Assembly (NCBI GenBank): GCA_026393575.1
Contig: JAPKZX010000060.1
Location: 1 to 50,139, forward strand
Source: Actinomycetota bacterium
GTDB taxonomy: Bacteria; Actinomycetota; Acidimicrobiia; Acidimicrobiales; Ilumatobacteraceae
Length of the DNA stretch: 50,139 bases
Direction: 5' to 3'
This document shows positions 39,451 through 47,647 of the stretch, piece after piece. A program made the translations under genes and the position numbers. The stretch's first letter is position 1. Every line of letters begins with the position of its first letter. The notes below the pieces were generated by a model, which worked only from the letters and a program-made list of their open reading frames with translations, was not told the DNA's origin and made no database searches.

Positions 39451-40395
39451 CTATGGGTGCTGTGAAATGGCGTCAAGAATCTGAGCGACACGGATGGAGT
39501 CAGATGCCGGGACGATCCATGCTTCATTACCCTCGATCATTCGGCTGACATTCTCAACCATTTCCACGAAAGCATTTGTGACGGGGAATTCTTCGACTAC
39601 ATCGTTGACGAGTAGGGAACTGGATTCATTCCATGTCGTAAAGGATTCGCCTGCGTCGGTGCTGATTTGCCCGATAGTTCCCTTAATAATGAATTGCTGT
39701 TTACTCGGCAGAGCAAATGAACTCACTGCATGCGCGGTAATTGCATTGTCGATGCGCACGGAGACATCGGTCGTTAAATCGATTCCTGTTGGTCCGAGAG
39801 TTCGCGCAAGGTCGGTAATGGTGAGATGAGTAGCTCCCTGAGTGAGCGCAGTCCATGCATGTGCTTGGTAACAACCCACGTCAAGCAATGCGCCACCACC
39901 CATTGAAGGGTTGAGACGATAATTGTCAGTCATCTCGGAAGTGAAGGTAAATGCAGTTTCGATGTGTGTGATGTCGCCGATTGCACCAGTAGTAATCAGT
40001 TCAACAATGCGGACAAAACGTGGATGCCACCTGCCCCATACTGCTTCGATGAGAGTGTGACCATTGCGCAAAGCGCAGTCAAACATGGCTTCGGTCTCGG
40101 TGGCATTCAAACCAAGTGGCTTTTCGCAGAGAACATGTTTCCCGGCCTCTAGCGATTTTGTTACCCATTCAATGTGTTGGCTGTTTGACAAGCTGATGTA
40201 TACGGCGTCAACTCGTTCGTCGGCCAACAAGTCGTCGTACGTTGCGTGAGTATGTTCTGGCTCAAGAGTTGCCGAGCGTTTTTCATCGCGACTGGCGACT
40301 GCGTATAAATGTGCACCACGTGCAGCATGAACGGCTGGTGCGAGGCCTCGACTGGCAACAAAACCAGCACCAAGGAAACCCCAGTTCACTGTCAC
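39451..40395 (-). CDS. Gfo/Idh/MocA family oxidoreductase
   Basis: 314-residue NAD(P)-dependent dehydrogenase. The Rossmann motif GFLGAGFVASRG (about 6-17), the EKP motif HVLCEKPLGLNATE (about 87-101) and the C-terminal-domain motif SMGGGALLDVGCYQAH with the catalytic aspartate/histidine-type positions are clear. Substrate is probably a sugar, inositol or similar polyol. It begins 3 bp after a second Gfo/Idh/MocA gene, so both are likely cotranscribed and may act in one pathway. Confidence 0.9.
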   Translation of the reverse strand: MTVNWGFLGAGFVASRGLAPAVHAARGAHLYAVASRDEKRSATLEPEHTHATYDDLLADERVDAVYISLSNSQHIEWVTKSLEAGKHVLCEKPLGLNATETEAMFDCALRNGHTLIEAVWGRWHPRFVRIVELITTGAIGDITHIETAFTFTSEMTDNYRLNPSMGGGALLDVGCYQAHAWTALTQGATHLTITDLARTLGPTGIDLTTDVSVRIDNAITAHAVSSFALPSKQQFIIKGTIGQISTDAGESFTTWNESSSLLVNDVVEEFPVTNAFVEMVENVSRMIEGNEAWIVPASDSIRVAQILDAISQHP

Positions 40396-40398
40396 GTG

Positions 40399-41439
40399 TT
40401 ACGACCGTCGAAGTGTAGGAGTAATAGGAAGTGCATTTTGAACGGCTGATTGTTCGGCCGCTTGCATGATTGCTACGACATTGCGAGATTGCAAGGCGTT
40501 TACTTCCATGGGAGTTCCATTGTTGATGAACTCGACGATAGAACGGTGGAACGCATGTGGCTCTAATGGTTGCAACGACGCGACACGTGATGTTCCATCG
40601 ATGTGATGAACAGAGAGGATGGCTGGCAAGTCAGCAACAGCTGGTTCGCCCGCAGGGTCCCAGTCGCCAATTATTGCTCCTTCGGTGCCCAGCACATAAA
40701 ACTTTGGCTTACGTGCGGCAGCAAGATCGGAATGAACGAATGTTGCTTGTTTGCCGGAGGTGAATGTGACAGTGACATGGGCATGGTCGGCATTCGTTGC
40801 GTGTGTCCACACGCGTTTGTGGTTTTGTCCACTGACATGCGCAACATCATCAGGAATGATGTTCAGAATCTGATCAAGGAAATGGCTTCCCCAGTCAAAA
40901 ATTGCTCCGCCGGATACTTCTGCGTTTGAGTGCCAATAATCGCACGGGCGTGAATACCCACCTACAAAACTGTCGTAGTGGTACACATCGCCAATTTCAC
41001 CGGAACGAATAATCTCTCGCATGGTGACAAAGTCATCGTCGAATCTGCGGTTCTGATACACCACAAGCATGAGGTCTTTGTTTGAAGCGAGTGCGATCAG
41101 TTCGTCGCATTGATCGGCTGTAAGGGCCATTGGCTTTTCGAGCACAACGTGAATGCCGCGCGAGAGTGATTCTTTTGCCCATTGAAAATGACTGTTTGGT
41201 GGTGTTGAGATGACGACAAGGTCAAGAAGATCGGAATTCAGCATCTCTGTCGCGTCGCTAAACGCTGTTGCCTGTGGCGCAAGCTCTAGGGCTGCTGCAA
41301 CGCGCTCAGGGTTTGTATCGCAGATGGTCGACAATTCGAGGCCGTTTGTGTTTTGAACGGCGAGGTTGTGTTCATGTCCGATTGCACCATACGCAAGGAG
41401 TCCGACGCGGATAGTGTCTTTTTTCATTGCTTCAGACAT
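40399..41439 (-). CDS. Gfo/Idh/MocA family oxidoreductase
   Basis: 346 residues (start 41439, or 41427 at the second ATG). Rossmann motif GLLAYGAIGHEHN, catalytic lysine block HVVLEKPMALTADQCDEL and the C-terminal SGGAIFDWGSHFLDQILN show the family. It differs from the next gene enough to suggest a different step or substrate. Upstream in the same direction lies an SRPBCC gene 63 bp away. Neither start has a strong ribosome site. Confidence 0.9.
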   Translation of the reverse strand: MSEAMKKDTIRVGLLAYGAIGHEHNLAVQNTNGLELSTICDTNPERVAAALELAPQATAFSDATEMLNSDLLDLVVISTPPNSHFQWAKESLSRGIHVVLEKPMALTADQCDELIALASNKDLMLVVYQNRRFDDDFVTMREIIRSGEIGDVYHYDSFVGGYSRPCDYWHSNAEVSGGAIFDWGSHFLDQILNIIPDDVAHVSGQNHKRVWTHATNADHAHVTVTFTSGKQATFVHSDLAAARKPKFYVLGTEGAIIGDWDPAGEPAVADLPAILSVHHIDGTSRVASLQPLEPHAFHRSIVEFINNGTPMEVNALQSRNVVAIMQAAEQSAVQNALPITPTLRRS

Positions 41440-41502
41440 TATCGGCTGCCCCGAGTAGTGCAGAAACTCGAATCATGTCCCTGGTGTCACATTGAGTCAA
41501 TC

Positions 41503-42057
41503 TCAGCATGGTTCTGTGGAACTGTTTGAGGCGTTCTTTTCTATGGTGAGTAGTTGGCGGCGCAACATGATTCCATCTCCTGGCCCAAGGATGAGTTTTT
41601 CAATCAATGAACCCAGAGGAAGCCGTATGCGGGAGCGCATGCGAGTCACCAAACGGGTGCCCTGTGGATCGTCGCGTAACTCATAGGCAAGAGTGAAATG
41701 CAAGCGCGGAGACTTCTTGCCAATTGATTGGATTTCAAGCACAAAATGACGGGGTGCATCGACAATTGCCGCAGTGAAGGAAATCGGGCCCGAAGGGATT
41801 TTGTCTCCTGCAACAACTGATTGCCATTCATCATGAATAGAGGTTGCACTCTTTCGCCCGAGGTTGTCGAGCCAGTCGTAGCTGTACCAGCCGGCTCGCC
41901 CAAAGCCCATTTGACGAATCCAGGGAAACACATCCTGTGGGGGAGCACTAATAGTGATTGATCGTGTTGCAATCAATGTTGCATTACTGCACAAGTCATC
42001 TCCTACAACAACACTGTTGATCTCGTCTGTTGTTGCGCCCCAAAACTGAAACATCAT
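41503..42057 (-). CDS. SRPBCC (START/polyketide-cyclase-like) protein
   Basis: 184-residue protein with the helix-grip pattern: SITISAPPQDVFPWIRQMGFGRAGWYSYDWLDNLG, FVLEIQ, LHFTLAYELRDDPQGTRLVTRMRSRIR and a C-terminal helix. SRPBCC folds bind lipids, polyketides or hydrophobic ligands; the WYSYDWLDNLG segment is typical of an actinobacterial subgroup. It overlaps the upstream membrane gene by 4 bp (ATGA), indicating coupled translation. Confidence 0.82.
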   Translation of the reverse strand: MMFQFWGATTDEINSVVVGDDLCSNATLIATRSITISAPPQDVFPWIRQMGFGRAGWYSYDWLDNLGRKSATSIHDEWQSVVAGDKIPSGPISFTAAIVDAPRHFVLEIQSIGKKSPRLHFTLAYELRDDPQGTRLVTRMRSRIRLPLGSLIEKLILGPGDGIMLRRQLLTIEKNASNSSTEPC

Positions 42058-42554
42058 GATGTGGTAAGTGGTTTTTCATTGTGAGCATCAGATGGCCATG
42101 CGCGCGCTACTAGCCAGACAGCGCAAATCCCACACAGCGTCCATGCAAGTGTGCGCACAAGGTTTGCAGTCATCAGCCGATCATGCACATCTTTGTCGAA
42201 TCCGTTAGCAAGTTTTCCGTGTGCTGGTGCTGACCAGAAGCCACTAATGACAAGTGCGATTGCCATGCCTATTCCATTGAGGAATACAGGCACTCGAAGA
42301 TTGCGGTGTTGACCCAAAAAAGCAAGCAACAAAATTCCCACCAATGTGAGACCTTCGGTAAGCCAAGGCAAGAAAAGAAGTTTTCCGATTCGATTGACAT
42401 GTTCCGATTGAAACGCAACGTACGTTGACTCTCCGACATGTGCAAACAATGGATAGTGAACAGTGTGGATGGTCCAAATCAGTCCGACCATGAAAAGTGT
42501 TGCAGCCAAGTGAGTGATCAGTATTGGTCGTACGTATCTCTGTAGAGCAGCCAT
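42054..42554 (-). CDS. Conserved membrane protein (DUF1772-like)
   Basis: 166 residues with four hydrophobic segments (about 11-33, 58-80, 85-107, 132-152). The segment WTIHTVHYPLF in the first loop is characteristic of a small group of integral membrane proteins related to DUF1772. Function unknown. It overlaps the SRPBCC gene, suggesting a membrane/ligand-binding pair. The start at 42554 abuts the reading frame of the divergent gene whose real start is probably at 42663. Confidence 0.72.
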   Translation of the reverse strand: MAALQRYVRPILITHLAATLFMVGLIWTIHTVHYPLFAHVGESTYVAFQSEHVNRIGKLLFLPWLTEGLTLVGILLLAFLGQHRNLRVPVFLNGIGMAIALVISGFWSAPAHGKLANGFDKDVHDRLMTANLVRTLAWTLCGICAVWLVARAWPSDAHNEKPLTTS

Positions 42555-42662
42555 ATGGCGAGAGTACCAATAATTTGGAGTGGAGAGAGCCTCTCGCTAA
42601 CAGCCCTTCAGTTTTTAAAAACACTCGCAGGTCTACACTGGCAACAATCTGGAGGAGACCTT

Positions 42663-43058
42663 GTGAGCGTGCCATTGTTTGTTGCCCAAGACATTGGTCG
42701 CACTCTGCTCGGTGACAATGTTTGGATACCAACGGTCACTATTGATGCATCACAATCACCTGCAGTGGCTGACCTAGCCCGTGTGCATGTGGTGGAGGGA
42801 ATCGGAGATGTCAGCACTCATGCAATTCGAGAAGATGACACCGTCTTGATTGGTGTGCAGTTGACCACTCCAGTGCAAGCAATGTTTGCGGTGGCTTTCA
42901 GTTATGACCTACACCGAGAGTTCCTGAACGAAGTTGCAGATGCTGGAGCGCTTGTTTTTGCAACAACGGAGACACACAATGCTGAACAAGAACGTCCGTT
43001 ATGGCTGAGCGTCGACATTGATGGAAGCGCCTTGCGCCAAACTTTAGAGATGGATTAA
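42663..43058 (+). CDS. Hypothetical protein
   Basis: 131 residues from GTG at 42663, which has a strong GGAGGAG site (42651-42657). An ATG at 42555 would add 36 residues but directly abuts the divergent gene's start and has no ribosome site, so it is rejected. I do not recognise a family; the protein is soluble with beta-rich character (VWIPTVTIDASQSPAVADLARVHVVEGIGDV, VLIGVQLTTPVQAMFAVAFSYDLHREFL). Convergent with the SDR gene with a 4-bp gap. Confidence 0.7.
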   Translation: MSVPLFVAQDIGRTLLGDNVWIPTVTIDASQSPAVADLARVHVVEGIGDVSTHAIREDDTVLIGVQLTTPVQAMFAVAFSYDLHREFLNEVADAGALVFATTETHNAEQERPLWLSVDIDGSALRQTLEMD

Positions 43059-43062
43059 TTAG

Positions 43063-43734
43063 TCAGGGCGCAAAAGATGAAGCGGGCAAATCTGTCTCGC
43101 CATCGGCTATGCCTTGCACGATCCGGCGTGCTACGTGGAGGGGATCAAGACCAACAGGAAACTTCGGTGGAGTTCCTGCGATTGCTCGCGACGCTAACCC
43201 TGTTTCCGTGTGAGGCGGGCGAGCGTCAATCACTCTGATGCCAGATCGACGCGCCTCTCGCCCGAGCGCTTCATTAAATGAACGCGCGGCCGCTTTCGAT
43301 GCGCCGTACACAGACATACCTGGCAAGTTTTGTTCGGCAATGACACCAGAGATCCCAACGAGAACTGATCCTGTTGCCATGTTCTGAAGTGCTGCCTGCA
43401 TGAGAAAGATGTGACCGAATGTGTTTGTGAGGAATAGTTCCTCAACCGTGTCAACTGACGTTGTGTTGATTGGCCCAAAAGCAACAACACCCATGGCATT
43501 GATAACAATGTCTAACTTGCCGAATCGGCTAATCACTTCAGATACAACTGCCGTACTTGCCTCAGGAGAACGAAGATCAGCTCTGATATGGGAGGAATCT
43601 GCAATGTGGCCACGCGAGACGGTTACAACAGTGCATCCTCTGTCTTCAAGTTCACTGCGTAGAGCACTACCTAGACCACCGGTACCGCCAGCAATAAGGG
43701 CTGTTTTGTCTTCAAAGGTGAATGGTGTGGTCAT
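43063..43734 (-). CDS. Short-chain dehydrogenase/reductase (SDR)
   Basis: 223-residue classical SDR: cofactor motif GGTGGLG (about 16-22), INAMGVV (position of the NNAG motif), catalytic VYGASKAA with Tyr and Lys, and the serine in VGISGVI. NAD(P)-dependent oxidation or reduction of an alcohol or ketone. GAAGAG precedes the ATG at 43734. It appears to be a single-gene unit. Confidence 0.92.
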   Translation of the reverse strand: MTTPFTFEDKTALIAGGTGGLGSALRSELEDRGCTVVTVSRGHIADSSHIRADLRSPEASTAVVSEVISRFGKLDIVINAMGVVAFGPINTTSVDTVEELFLTNTFGHIFLMQAALQNMATGSVLVGISGVIAEQNLPGMSVYGASKAAARSFNEALGREARRSGIRVIDARPPHTETGLASRAIAGTPPKFPVGLDPLHVARRIVQGIADGETDLPASSFAP

Positions 43735-43872
43735 ATCTCTTCAGAAGTTATCAGGGGTATTGCTAGCGGGGACTGTGCCAAGTCTCCGTGTAGTCGCGGA
43801 AAGCAAAATCTCGTCTGGGCGAGGCTCTAAATCCTGTAAAAAGGCGTGGCTTGAAGTGCTAGGAATATCAAT

Positions 43873-45141
43873 ATGAGTTTGATAATTCGAGACTTACTTT
43901 CTTCTGATATTGGTCCAGCCGTTCGGCTATTGGAGGAATGTCGTTCCTTGCCTGACACAAAACAGACCGATATTGCGCAATTTGTGAACGATGTTTCGTC
44001 GGGTGCACCTGGCGTGGTTGCAATTGACGGCGACCGAATCATCGGGGTGATTCAGGCGCGCGTTGTGTCTGATGATGCTTGGATAAATGTGGTGACAATC
44101 GATCCTGCTTGGCGGCACCAAGGGATTGGCTCGGGAATGTTGTTGCGTCTAGAAGACAAACTGATGCATCTTGGTGTTCGAAAAATTTCTGCATTGTTGT
44201 CTCCTTCTCAAGCGGGTGAAACAGCTCTCGTTAATCGTGGTTTTTCTGCAATTCATGACTTGATTTTGTATGAAAAAGTAGAGCCAATTGCGCCCACTGC
44301 TATGCGCATCGTTGATCAATATGGCGGAGAAATTTTGTCTCCCGACCTGTGGGATCGCGTGGCGGGTATGCATGCCGAGAAGAAAATCATTGATGGTCGT
44401 GTCGTAGCCCCATTGGCTGACCCAACGACCGCAGAGAGGGTTGGCGTGAAAGCACCAGCGACAGTTCTGCTTTTTGGTCCTCCAGGAACAGGTAAAACAA
44501 CATTTGCTAAAGCGATTGCCGGACGACTTGGTTGGCCGTTTATCGAGTTGCTCCCCTCCAAATTAGAAAGCGGGGGTGATTCAATGTCGTCAGAACTTCG
44601 TCAAGCAATGATGGAGTTACTGCAGTTAGAGCGAGCCGTTGTCTTTATTGATGAGTTTGATGAAATCGCATCTGCGAGAGAACGTAACCCGGCCACAAAA
44701 GGGGTAGTTAACGAGTTGTTAAAAATGATTCCTTCGTATCGCTCAACCCCCGGACACCTTTTAGTGTGTGCGACTAATTTTGTTGGTGACATTGATGCTG
44801 CAGTTCTGCGTCCGGGAAGATTTGACTTGGTGATTCCCATTGGACCACCAGACCTCACTGCACGTCTTGCACTATGGGAAGCTGCGCTGTCACGTGTGAA
44901 TCAACAAGGAATTGATATTGAAAAGGTTGCCAAAGCAACCGAGGGCTATACACCGGGTGATGTTGAGTTGGCCGCTCAACGGGCAGCCACTGCTGCATTT
45001 GATCGGATTCGTGAAGGTATCGAACCGTCATATATTTGTTCCGACGACATTGATGCTGCAATTGCTCGCACAAGGGCTTCAGTCACAGGCGAAATTCGCC
45101 AACGTTTTGGTGAAGAAGCTGAGCGGTTTGCTCGCGTGTAA
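43873..45141 (+). CDS. GNAT acetyltransferase fused to AAA+ ATPase
   Basis: 422 residues with AGGAAT upstream of the ATG. Residues 1-140 form a complete GNAT domain: VVTIDPAWRHQGIGSGMLLRLE (acetyl-CoA loop 81-88) and TALVNRGFSAIHDLILYEKV. Residues 145-422 form a classical AAA ATPase: Walker A GPPGTGKTT (202-210), Walker B AVVFIDEFDEIA (255-266), sensor asparagine CATN (302) and the arginine-finger block LRPGRFD (312-318), followed by a small helical lid. The two parts are in one frame with no stop between. This suggests a ring ATPase that remodels targets coupled to acetylation or acetyl-CoA sensing, which is inference. Known AAA proteins rarely carry GNAT domains. Confidence 0.88.
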   Translation: MSLIIRDLLSSDIGPAVRLLEECRSLPDTKQTDIAQFVNDVSSGAPGVVAIDGDRIIGVIQARVVSDDAWINVVTIDPAWRHQGIGSGMLLRLEDKLMHLGVRKISALLSPSQAGETALVNRGFSAIHDLILYEKVEPIAPTAMRIVDQYGGEILSPDLWDRVAGMHAEKKIIDGRVVAPLADPTTAERVGVKAPATVLLFGPPGTGKTTFAKAIAGRLGWPFIELLPSKLESGGDSMSSELRQAMMELLQLERAVVFIDEFDEIASARERNPATKGVVNELLKMIPSYRSTPGHLLVCATNFVGDIDAAVLRPGRFDLVIPIGPPDLTARLALWEAALSRVNQQGIDIEKVAKATEGYTPGDVELAAQRAATAAFDRIREGIEPSYICSDDIDAAIARTRASVTGEIRQRFGEEAERFARV

Positions 45142-45231
45142 GTGATTTACCAGTAGCTGCGTGATGAGCCTGACGTTTCTTCTGGACTGTGATAGGAATG
45201 CCTGACTTAAACAAAACTAAAGAGGTTTATC

Positions 45232-45447
45232 ATGTTGAGAAAATTGAAATCACTGGGATATAGCGCAAATCTGTCTTATGCACTCGGATTCCTGTCAGTA
45301 ATCGCCAGTATCGTCATTTGGTTCACACAAGGTGGAACAGAAGCAGGTGAAGCAGGGGCAGCAGGCGAGCGGTTCGGAATCTTTATCGGTCTATGGGCAC
45401 CAACATTCATGTCCATCGGCAACGGCATCGACAACTTAAAAGACTAA
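45232..45447 (+). CDS. Small membrane protein
   Basis: 71 residues with AGAGG before the ATG. Two hydrophobic segments are visible (about residues 12-33, LSYALGFLSVIASIVIWF, and 47-62, RFGIFIGLWAPTFMSIG), separated by a Gly/Glu-rich loop. No family recognised. It follows the GNAT-AAA+ gene by 90 bp in the same direction. Confidence 0.65.
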   Translation: MLRKLKSLGYSANLSYALGFLSVIASIVIWFTQGGTEAGEAGAAGERFGIFIGLWAPTFMSIGNGIDNLKD

Positions 45448-45461
45448 AAGGTTTGGTCTCG

Positions 45462-45548
45462 CTACAAGCGAGCAAAACTCATAGCAAAGACTGCGCATGT
45501 AACTGCCAGAACAACAACTGGTGCTACAAAACGTTTTACATCTTCCAT
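45462..45548 (-). CDS. Possible 28-residue membrane microprotein
   Basis: The minus strand encodes MEDVKRFVAPVVVLAVTCAV and then FAMSFARL before a stop. It has an acidic/basic start, one 20-residue hydrophobic helix and a short end. It is 21 bp downstream of the beta-lactamase-family gene. No strong ribosome site, so it is a candidate only. Confidence 0.35.
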   Translation of the reverse strand: MEDVKRFVAPVVVLAVTCAVFAMSFARL

Positions 45549-45569
45549 TGAGACAGGGTAACACCTGAT

Positions 45570-46601
45570 CTAAGAGGCGTACACCGCATTTTGGAAGTCA
45601 AAGAAGTTCCCAGATGCACCAGCATCAAAGAACGGAAGAACCTGACTGAGGTAACAACCCGCAATGCCGGTTGTCTTATCTATCCAGAAGTAACTATTGA
45701 ACGCGCCCGCCCAAGTAAGTGCACCAGCAGGACATCCGTTTGGTAGTGGTTCTTCGTTGATTAAGAACGACAATCCCCACGACTTGGGAATACCGGGGTA
45801 AAAATCTGCATCACTGAAAAAAGCAGGATTCGCAGACTTCAATGCGGTGACGCGTATATCACCCATTTGGTTAGTCGCCATTTGAGCAACGGTTTCAGCA
45901 CCAAGTACGCGTGTGCCATCAAGTTCTCCGTCATTAAGAATCATGCGCATGAATCGCGTGTAGTCGCTCATTGTTGAGAACAAACCGCCGCCACCACTGT
46001 CAAACTCGGAAGTCTCAGCTCGTGGCATTTGAAATGACATAAAAGAAGAATCTGGTGTGCGGAGATGCATGGCTGCTTTTCGCTCCAACATGTTTGGAGT
46101 ACAGGTGAATCCAGTGTCCATCATTCCCAATGGTTCGAAGAGATGCTCGCTGAAGTAATCACCAAGTTTTGATTTTGTAACACGCTCGAGGATTATTCCA
46201 GCCCAATCAATGCCGATTCCGTAAAACCATTTAGTTCCTGGGTCAAACATAAGAGGAGTGTTGAGGGCTCCGAGACGGCCTGTAGACATTCGTGGCGCAT
46301 CAGTTACTCCAAACCACTTGTCAAGGTTCGGGTCCGTGAAGTCATATGCAAAGCCAGAAGTGTGCGTTAATAGATTGCGTAACGTGACCTGGGATCGAGC
46401 ATCTCGCAAGATTGGCTGTCCTGCGTCGTCAAAGCCCTCAAGTACCTGTGGCGTCGTCAACTCGGCGCAATACGTTTCTGCAGGAGCATCAAGATCAAGG
46501 CGACCCTGCTCAACTAACTGCATCACAGCTGCTCCAGTTATTGCTTTGGTCATTGACGCTATGGCACCCACAGTGTCGGTAGTCATGCCATCGTTTCCCA
46601 T
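45570..46601 (-). CDS. Serine hydrolase (beta-lactamase/class C penicillin-binding fold), probably 5'-truncated
   Basis: 343 residues. The active-site SMTK motif (IASMTKA) sits at residues 16-19, whereas full relatives have about 50-60 residues before it. Other blocks are LLTHTSGFAYDFTDP, WFYGIGIDWAG (YxN-like), FDSGGGGLFSTMSDYTRFMRM and TWAGAFNSYFWID. Coding similarity seems to continue six codons upstream of the ATG (GQEFRG) to an in-frame TAA at 46620-46622 on the minus strand. The missing N-terminus suggests that the promoter-proximal end was lost, possibly when the neighbouring mftD copy arrived. The protein may be nonfunctional. Confidence 0.7.
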   Translation of the reverse strand: MGNDGMTTDTVGAIASMTKAITGAAVMQLVEQGRLDLDAPAETYCAELTTPQVLEGFDDAGQPILRDARSQVTLRNLLTHTSGFAYDFTDPNLDKWFGVTDAPRMSTGRLGALNTPLMFDPGTKWFYGIGIDWAGIILERVTKSKLGDYFSEHLFEPLGMMDTGFTCTPNMLERKAAMHLRTPDSSFMSFQMPRAETSEFDSGGGGLFSTMSDYTRFMRMILNDGELDGTRVLGAETVAQMATNQMGDIRVTALKSANPAFFSDADFYPGIPKSWGLSFLINEEPLPNGCPAGALTWAGAFNSYFWIDKTTGIAGCYLSQVLPFFDAGASGNFFDFQNAVYAS

Positions 46602-46703
46602 TCCACGGAACTCTTGTCCTTATTGCTTCCGAGCGATTGATTGGGGAGCCCAAAGGGGTGCCTCGGTACAAAATTGTCACCCCCGTTTTTGAAGGACACA
46701 CCA

Positions 46704-47647
46704 ATGGCAAATGCATGGTTTGAAACAGTCGCAGAGGCACAACGTCGCGCAAAGAAGCGCTTGCCGAAGTCTGTTTATGGTGCGTTGATCGCAGGCTCAG
46801 AAAAGGGTCTCTCGACAGCTGACAACCTTGCATCTTTCGATCAACTTGGCTTTGCTCCACACGTTGCAGGTCTCTCGAATGAGCGCACCATGAACACCAC
46901 AATCATGGGTCAAGAGATTGGAATGCCGATCATCATTTCTCCGACTGGTCATTTTCGAACGGTCGTGACTGGGGCAGCCCATGGATTCCAGAAAAAGTTG
47001 ACCTGAAAGCTGCCATCAAATTGGCACCCGAAGTTCTTCAGAAGCCGGGCTGGCTTTTAGCCTTCGCAAAGACTGGTCGCATCCCCGATTTGACCGCTCC
47101 GAACATGGCCAAGCCAGGCGAAAAGGCACCCACATTCTTCGGTGCCTACTACGAGTGGATGCAGACCCCTCTTCCCACCTGGGAAGACATCGCATGGTTG
47201 CGCGAACAGTGGGGTGGCCCCTTCATGGTGAAGGGCGTCAGCCGCGTTGATGATGCAAAGCGCGTTGTCGACCTCGGTGCAACAGCTCTCTCCGTTTCAA
47301 ACCACGGTGGCAACAACCTCGACGGAACGCCTGCTCCTATTCGCGCGCTTCCTGCAGTTGCCGATGCAGTGGGTTCACAGATTGAAGTTGTTCTTGACGG
47401 TGGTATTCGTCGTGGTTCCGATGTTGTGAAAGCTCTTGCACTTGGTGCACGCGCTGTCATGATCGGTCGCGCCTACTTGTGGGGCCTCGCAGCAAACGGT
47501 CAAGCAGGTGTTGAGAACGTTCTCGATGTTTTGCGTGGTGGAATTGATTCAGCACTTCTTGGTATCGGCAAGTCATCAATTCATGATTTGAATCGTGATG
47601 ACGTTGTTGCGCCTGACGGATTCTTCCGTTCACTCGGCACGAAGTAA
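46704..47647 (+). pseudogene. mftD: Second mftD-like gene with internal 232-bp deletion
   Basis: The first 81 codons (MANAWFETVAEAQRRAKKRLPKSVYGALI... to IIISPTG) match the intact gene at 26013, then the frame is lost. From 46949 a different frame restores FSNGRDWGSPWIPEKVDLKAAIKLAPEVLQ and continues to a normal end (RSLGTK). Comparison with the intact copy indicates that 232 bp between two GACTGGT heptamers are absent, leaving one heptamer (46943-46949). A 7-bp repeat at both ends fits slippage or microhomology deletion, or a misassembly. Downstream protein sequence is nearly the same as the other copy but many synonymous codons differ, so it was kept by selection until recently. GAAGGA precedes the ATG. 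Confidence 0.85.

Noticed and set aside
42555-43058. ATG at 42555 as start of the hypothetical gene
   Set aside because: It abuts the divergent gene's start with no space for a promoter or ribosome site; GTG 42663 has GGAGGAG at correct spacing.
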